A stretch of DNA of 64,000 nucleotides, from NCBI GenBank assembly GCA_026826555.1, contig JAKSZT010054570.1:2610959-2674958 (forward strand). Direction: 5' to 3'. The DNA comes from Tolypeutes matacus (lineage: Eukaryota; Chordata; Mammalia; Cingulata; Chlamyphoridae). Position numbers and translations under genes: made by a program. The stretch's first letter is position 1; each line of letters starts with the position of its first letter. This document shows positions 58,320-64,000 of the stretch, in pieces. Below the pieces are notes generated by a model. That model was given only the letters and a program-made list of their open reading frames with translations. It was not told the DNA's origin and did no database searches.

Positions 58320-58576
58320 AAAAAGCAATTGAAGTCATTAAGTTGAAAAATATAGGCATTGATCTAATAACCTCAATAGCAGGATAAATTCTTGACTGAA
58401 CGTAATTAAAGAGAGAATTCATGAATAGGAAGAAAGTGTGAAAATGTTTTCTCTAAAATGCAGTACAGAGAGATAAAGATATTTTTTAAAAAGAGTGAGC
58501 TGTTAAAAGACAGGGATAAGATATTGAAAATTTCTAACATCCATTAAATAGGAGTTGTAGAGGGAGACAACACAGG

Positions 58577-59105
58577 TGTATTAGTCAGCCAAAGGGGTGC
58601 TAATGTGAAATACCAAAAATGGGTTGGTCTTTATAAAGGGTATTTATTTGGGGTAGAAGTCCACAGTTACCAGGCCATAAAGCCTAAGTTTCTTCTCTCA
58701 CCAAAGTCCATTGCCACGTGTTGGAGCAAGACAGCTGCTGACATTTGCCAGGGTTCAGGCTTCTTGGGTTCCTCTCTTCCTGGGGCTACGTTTCTCTCTC
58801 TGGGCTTAGCTCCTGTACAAGGTCAACTGTAGACGATCAGGCGAACGGCTTGCTTCTCTTCTCCTGGGGCCTTCTTTCCAACATCAAAACTGCTTCTCAA
58901 AAGATCGCTTCAACTCTGCTCTTTGCCTTGCCTTTTATATTTGATTCCCCACCCACCAAGGGGTGGGGCTCAATGCCCTACTGACATGGCCCAGTCAACG
59001 CCCTAATCATAACTTAATCATGCCCAGATTAACAGATCAGTTTACAAGCATGATCCAATTATATTTTTGGAATTCATAATTACTTCAAACTGCCCAACTG
59101 CAACA
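58577..59105 (-). mobile_element. 529-bp solo LTR (ERVL/MaLR-like) with perfect TSD
   Basis: Plus strand begins tgtattagtcagccaaagg and ends cccaactgcaaca, so the LTR reads TGTTGC..CTAATACA on the minus strand. Perfect 5-bp duplication acagg at 58572-58576 and 59106-59110. Shares aaatgggttggt with the copies at 10321 and 26182. This is the best-preserved terminus pair of the three. Confidence 0.85.
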
Positions 59106-60250
59106 ACAGGTAAGATAGAAAGACAGTATTAAAAAAAAAAAAAGACTGAGAATTTTCTGCCATTAAAGGGAGACATGATTCCTTAGAATGTAGTATACAC
59201 AAATACTAAGCAAAATCTAGAAAACTAAATCCAGTGGAGCTAAGGAATGCAAAATATAAAAATATTTTAAGAATATAAATGTCAAAAGGAAATCTTTAAA
59301 ACTTTTAGAAAATGTATAGGTAAATGTTTCTGGTGTAGTGGTAGGAAAAGATTTCTTAAATTAATTCACTAAAAGAATCAACCCTAAAAATTAAAGATAT
59401 ATTCAACTGCATTAAGATTTTTAAAAGTCCTGCTCAGCAAAGACACCTTTAAAAAGTGAAAAAAAAAACAAGCCATAAATTGGGAGATAATACTCATATA
59501 AACAATAAAATCTTTTAATTGAGAATATATTTTAAATTTTCTACAAGTCGAAAAGAAACAAATAACCCAATAGAAAAAATGGGATTTATGATATTCAAAA
59601 AAAAAAAAAAGAAAGAAAGAAATGTATATGATTAATGAAAAATGAAGAGATGTTCAACTCCACCAATAATCAGGGAAATTCAAATCAAGACAAAATAAGA
59701 TACCACTTTATACCAAATTGATTTATAAATATTTAAGAAATCTGATATTGAATTTTGGCAAGAACACATGTCAATAGGAGCCCTATGATTAACTGTTGGG
59801 AATGTAAAATGATGCAATCATTTTAAAAACAGTTTGGCATCATCATGTAAAATTGAGCATTCTCATACCCTAAGACTCAGCAATTACACTCCTAGATATA
59901 TGGCCTAGAAAATCTTTAGTCCTTATGTCTCAAGAGATAAGTATAAAAGTGTTATAACAGCACTATTCAGAATATCAAAAACTTGGAAACAGTCTAAATG
60001 TCTGCTGACAGAAAAAAGTTAAACTGTGTAAGTTCACACAATAGAATATTTCATAGTAGATAAAATGAAAGATCCAGAAGTATATATGATGACGTAGGCG
60101 GATCTTAAAATGTTGAGTGAAAAATCAAGTTCCATAGAATGATATATAGTAAGATACCTTTTTTTATAAAGTTCAAAATCAAGCAAGACCAAGTAATATA
60201 TTGTAGTTGCATACATAAATATCTGATAAAACACTTTAAAGAGCAAAGGA

Positions 60251-60597
60251 TTGGGGAAGCAGATGTGGCTCAACCAGCTGGGCATCCACCTACCACAAGG
60301 GAGGTCCTGAGTTCGGGTCCTGGTGCCTCCTAAAAGAAGACGAGCAGACACTGCCTCCCACTGCAGTGAGCTGATGCCACAAGCCAGCAGATGCCACAGC
60401 CCGTGGGGAGTGGATGTGACTCAGGTCTTTGGGCACTCCCCTCTCATGTGGGAGGTCTCGGGTTCAGTTCCCAGTGCCCCTCTGGGAGAAATGAGCAAAC
60501 AGTCATCAGACAGATGAGAAAACCATCTGGGGGGAGGGGGGGTTAATAAAAAATAATAATAAAGTTAAATAAAATAAATCTTAAAAAAAAAAAAAAC
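60251..60597 (+). mobile_element. DAS-type SINE, dimeric
   Basis: First unit: gggaagcagatgtggctcaa head, B box gagttcgggtcctgg. Second unit: gggagtggatgtgactcagg head, B box gggttcagttcccag. An A-rich tail ends at 60597. Short duplication caaagga at 60244-60250 and 60598-60604. The inner heads and B boxes show directly that it is a tandem dimer. Confidence 0.85.
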
Positions 60598-60800
60598 CAA
60601 AGGAATGATAACCACAAAATTCAGGCTAGATATTATTTCTGGGATGGAGGGAAACAGGGATATAGATTGGGAAGGAGTCCAAAAACTATTATAGTTTTGG
60701 TAATAGCCTGGTTCTTAGTTCACAAGTTCACTAAATATTAGATATTTTTATACATACAGAAACTAAAATAGGTTTTCCTCTACCAACCCACACTGAAGGA

Positions 60801-61289
60801 ACTAGTAAAGACTGTACTTCTGTAAAAACAAAACAAAACAAACCAACCAAAAAAAGACCCTAGAGAAAAGGAGTGAAATGTAAGAAACTGTGATGAACCC
60901 AGAAATTGAAGTATATAGATAAATGTAACAAAATAATTGACAAGATATTTTTGGTATTTTTAAAAGGTGAACCTAAAACTGCAGACTGCAGTAACAAAGA
61001 AGCTGGTGGAGGAAGGCGTGTTACTGAATGGAGAGTTCCAGCACTTTGGGGACCTTCAGGTTTCTAATTAGCTTTATACATCATTAGAAAAGAATAGTTT
61101 ATATATTTTAAAAAGACTACTGCTTAGAGAACAGAAATAAAAATTGTAGTCTCCAAACCACAGAGGAGTTGGGTGGGGGTGGGGGGGAAGAGAATATATA
61201 ATGAGCGAAAAAAAGAAGAAGCCGTAAATAAAGATTAATCATCTATAAAGGGGGTATAGCTATATATGTAGTAGAGTTTTTCCTAAATC
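60801..61289 (+). repeat. A-rich sequence, probably L1-derived
   Basis: taaaaggtgaacctaaaact and neighbouring A-rich blocks suggest L1, without strong landmarks. 61168-61188 is a G-run tract (gggtgggggtggggggg). Confidence 0.35.
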
Positions 61290-62160
61290 ATGAGAACCTT
61301 AAGACAATAAATTTGGAAACCTAGATGAAATGGACAAATTTCTAGAAAAATTGAATTATCAAAATTATCTCCAGAAAATATTGAAAACTTGCCAATACCC
61401 ATTAAAATAATTTAACTGGTAATAAAAGATTTCCTTGCCCCCCCCCCCACATTACCAATCAAAATGGTTTTACAGCCTAAAATTTTTAGAACTTCAAGGA
61501 ATAAATACTCCCTATTTTGTATAAATAATTCAGGGAATTGGGGGGAAAAAGGGAGGGGGTGAATTGGGGAGAAATTATCAAACTCATTTATAGGGTTAAT
61601 ATATAATTGACCCAAATTGGACAAGAACTAAACAAGAAAAAAAAAAAAAATAGCCCAATCTCATTTATGAACATATGTGCAAAAAGCTTAAACTATTAGC
61701 AAATCCAACTCATATGTATATTATTCCAAGAATTCAAGGATGTTTCAACCTCAGAAAATCCATTGATGTATTCCCTCACGTTAACAGATTAAAGAAGGAA
61801 AACCATATGATCATGGCAATAAATGCAGAAAAAGTATTTGACAAAATTCAACAGTGTTCATGATTTCAAAACCAAACCAAAACAAAAAACTCCTAATAAA
61901 CTAAGGATAAGAGGGAACTTTCTTAAGCTGCTAAAGGACATCTATCCAGAACCTATCTCAAATATCATTCTCACTAAAGCCAAGAACAAGATGATGAGTC
62001 TCAAAATCAATTATTCCATTACTATTGTATTAGAGGTCCTAACAAATACAAGACAGAAAAAAAAAAATAGAAATTTAAGAATCGCAAAGAAGATACCTGG
62101 CACGTTCTTTGCAGAAAAATATTTTCTACATAGAATATCTAATCTACAGACAAAATAGTA
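61290..62160 (+). pseudogene. L1 ORF2 reverse-transcriptase remnant
   Basis: Plus-strand frames carry the order of L1 ORF2: DEMDKFLEKL-type peptide near 61325, then a frame at 61675-61863 with FNLRKSIDV, VNRLKKENHMI and INAEKVFDKIQ, then after a frameshift LRIRGNFLKLLKDIY at 61900-61945 and SITIVLEVLTNTRQ near 62018. These belong to the reverse-transcriptase domain of a LINE-1 protein. The frame breaks at 61864 and again past 62158, and a C run lies at 61439-61449, so it is dead. Confidence 0.75.
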
Positions 62161-62380
62161 AAACTAATAAAGATTCAGTATGACTGTTGGATAAAACTCA
62201 ACATATACAGATACTAACAGACAGAACAATGGCATTAGCGAATGTTGCTGACCTCTTATGAACGCATATGCCAGAGAAGCTAGGAGGAGACTGGTGAATT
62301 AAAGCAGTTAGCATAAAATAAAAAACTGCTAGAAACTCAAAGTGTCACAGACCAGGGAGTGTATTTAGTTTGCCTTTTTC
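62161..62380 (+). repeat. Probable continuation of the L1 remnant
   Basis: actaataaagattcagtatg and ataaaactcaacatatacag match the L1 segment that follows the reverse-transcriptase core, much diverged. Confidence 0.4.
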
Positions 62381-63600
62381 TCTCCAGCGCTCGTGTGGTC
62401 ACTTCCGCAGAGCAGGCAATATGGCGGCATCAGTTAAGCACTAGGGATGGGGGCAGAGATTAAAATGACGGTAGGACGGGAGCCTAGCTGGAGTGGAATA
62501 CAGCTAGCCACACCTCAAAGGCCAGGTGATTACAGCTCTTGCAAAGGCAGAATCAGGGCAGAGAGAGAGACTAAAAACAGAGCTGGAGCATTTTCTCCTC
62601 TAGAGAGGGCAACATCTGGAACCTGAGCTTTAACCTCTTCTTCCTTCAGGTTTGCATCCTGAGCTAAGGTGGTCAAAAACCCCCAGGAGACTGTGAGGTT
62701 GCCACGGAGAATAACAAGATATCTTTACACAGCTTTTACAAATGAAAGACCAGAAGCTGAGAAAGTTAAACCAAACAAAGAGAAATTAATAGAACAGACA
62801 GAGCAAGAATTTAAAATAAATTCATTAAATATCATCAAAGAGATAAGGGATGTTTGAAACAGAAGGAAAAAGAAGTCATAAAGAAAAAATTATCTGGACA
62901 TACTAGGGTATGAAAAATAAAATTGAAATAAAGAGCTCAGTGGATTGCTTGAATGGCAAAATGTAATCATTTTAAGATCATATTAAAGAACTCTCCCAGA
63001 AGACGCCAAGAAGGTATTAAAAAATCAGACAATATAAAATATGTTAAGAAATACCAGAAGGAAAGAAAAAATAAACAATGGAGAGGAAATAATTAAATAA
63101 ATAACTAAGAATTCTCTAGATTTCAAATAAATATAACCCTTCAGATTTAAAAGGATCATAGAATGCAGAGTAGTTATAAAAAGAAAACATGCTAAACACC
63201 CAATTCTTAAATCATGAAATTTAAAAACATCAAAACCAATGAGATATTTCTAAAAAGATTCCAGAATAAAGAAGCAGATCACCCAAAGGGGAATGAGAAT
63301 CACTTTGACATCAGATATGGTAATTGCAGCAGCACAGTCAGAAGACAATGAAGAAATCTTTTCAAAATGTTGGAAGAAACTAGCTTAAAGCCTAGAATTT
63401 TATAGCCACAGAATCCATCATTCTAATCTTAGGGTGTAACAAAGATATTTTTATGCATAAGGGGTTTGTTACAAATACCACTTTGAAAACATCCTTAGAG
63501 AAAGTATTTCAGCAAGAAAATAAATAAGTTCAGGAGGATAATATAACATAAATGAAGTAAGGATCTAATGTAATTGAGTTAACTACATACCCACTACTAC
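62381..63600 (+). repeat. L1 5'-type or HAL1-like region
   Basis: GC-richer start with gagcaggcaatatggcggca (an L1 5' UTR-like feature), a frame at 62669-62857 rich in K and E, then A-rich sequence with agtcagaagacaatgaagaa and gcctagaattttatagccac, blocks known from old L1/HAL1 elements. A new L1 copy apparently starts here. Confidence 0.45.
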
Positions 63601-63639
63601 AATCTAGAGCTAAAATTCTAGATCATACCAGCATAATGG

Positions 63640-64000
63640 AGAGGGAGAAGGTTTGAGGAAAGAGAGAAAAGAAATTATAAAACAATTTCACTTATGAGCG
63701 TAAATGCACAATTTGTAAATAAAATTTTACCTCACCAAATCCAATACTGCGCATCTTGATCAAGAGGGTTTATCCGAAGAAGTAAGGGTGATTTAACATC
63801 AGAAATTCTATCAAGGTATTTTACCATATTAAGGGACTAAAGGGGGGGGAGGGGATCACATTATCATCTCAGAGAAAGCAGTTCATAAAGTTTACCATTT
63901 ATTTGATTTCTTTAAAAAACCTATTAGAGAAAGAATAAAATGGAACTTCTTTAACTTCATAAAGTTTTTATGCCACAACCCTAAGGTAAACATCATACTT
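63640..64000 (+). pseudogene. L1 ORF2 reverse-transcriptase remnant, cut by the window end
   Basis: Conceptual translation contains FNIRNSIKVFYHI near 63793 and LISLKNLLEKE near 63905, with stop codons between them: a second, more decayed copy of the L1 reverse-transcriptase region. It runs off the right edge. Confidence 0.5.

Larger units (their letters stand above)
57480..60800 (+). repeat. Old L1, plus strand, with two SINE insertions and one LTR insertion
   Basis: Left part (57480-59270) is A-rich, old L1 5'/ORF1-like sequence. The right part is recognisable ORF2 C-terminus: gaaaagatttcttaaattaa, ctgctcagcaaagacacctt, aaataacccaatagaaaaaa, agagatgttcaactccacca, aagataccactttataccaa, gggaatgtaaaatgatgcaa, cactattcagaatatcaaaa. 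It continues after the SINE into tattatttctgggatggagg. Middle ORF2 sequence is missing, so it is either internally deleted or two elements. Confidence 0.6.

Noticed and set aside
57985..58422. 145-codon minus-strand frame, the longest in the window
   Set aside because: Most of it is the reverse strand of a SINE at 58137-58319, so it is read-through of a repeat.
61675..62158. Host reverse-transcriptase-like gene
   Set aside because: Motifs are those of L1 ORF2 and the frame is broken repeatedly.
1..64000. CRISPR arrays, operons, integrons or prophage
   Set aside because: No regularly spaced direct repeats and no prokaryotic gene density; the window is mammalian.

Overview
This window is nuclear DNA from a placental mammal, and its repeats point to a xenarthran, most likely an armadillo (Dasypus). 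Seven copies of a tRNA-derived SINE are present. They share a head close to gggaagcggctgtggctca, Pol III A- and B-box motifs and an A-rich tail, and most have clear target-site duplications. They match what I know of the armadillo DAS-SINE family. The assignment rests on recognition by eye; no database search was run.

I find no intact protein-coding gene, tRNA, rRNA or CRISPR array. The open reading frames are short and fall in repeats or in AT-rich unique DNA. The left edge (about 1-500) looks like the distal 3' UTR and poly(A) signal of a plus-strand gene lying off the window; I cannot name that gene. The rest reads as intergenic or intronic DNA.

Layout. 1-3.1 kb: possible 3' UTR end, then L2 fragments, one interrupted by a 113-bp hAT-like element. 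3.1-4.9 kb: minus-strand L1-type sequence. 5-9.4 kb: MIRs and mostly unique DNA. 9.4-15.5 kb: MIRs, LTRs and L1 3' ends, with a 237-bp hAT element in a target site with a perfect 8-bp duplication (15047-15283). 15.5-19.2 kb: largely repeat-free. 19.7-28.8 kb: a minus-strand L1 stack carrying two SINEs, a solo LTR and an odd 88-bp patch. 29-34 kb: L2, MIR and LTR mosaic. 34.4-53 kb: unique blocks separated by old repeats, with several candidate conserved noncoding elements. 54-64 kb: L1-dense, minus strand up to about 56.9 kb and plus strand after it, with nested SINEs and an LTR, ending inside L1 ORF2 remnants.

Nothing here amounts to a new multi-gene system. The most informative observations are insertion events whose order can be read directly: hAT into L1, LTR into MIR, SINE into L1 or LTR, and LTR into L2. 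Others are a 77-bp perfect duplication within the L1 stack and the repeat-free islands that may be distal regulatory DNA. L1, L2, MIR and LTR boundaries are approximate unless a target-site duplication is given.
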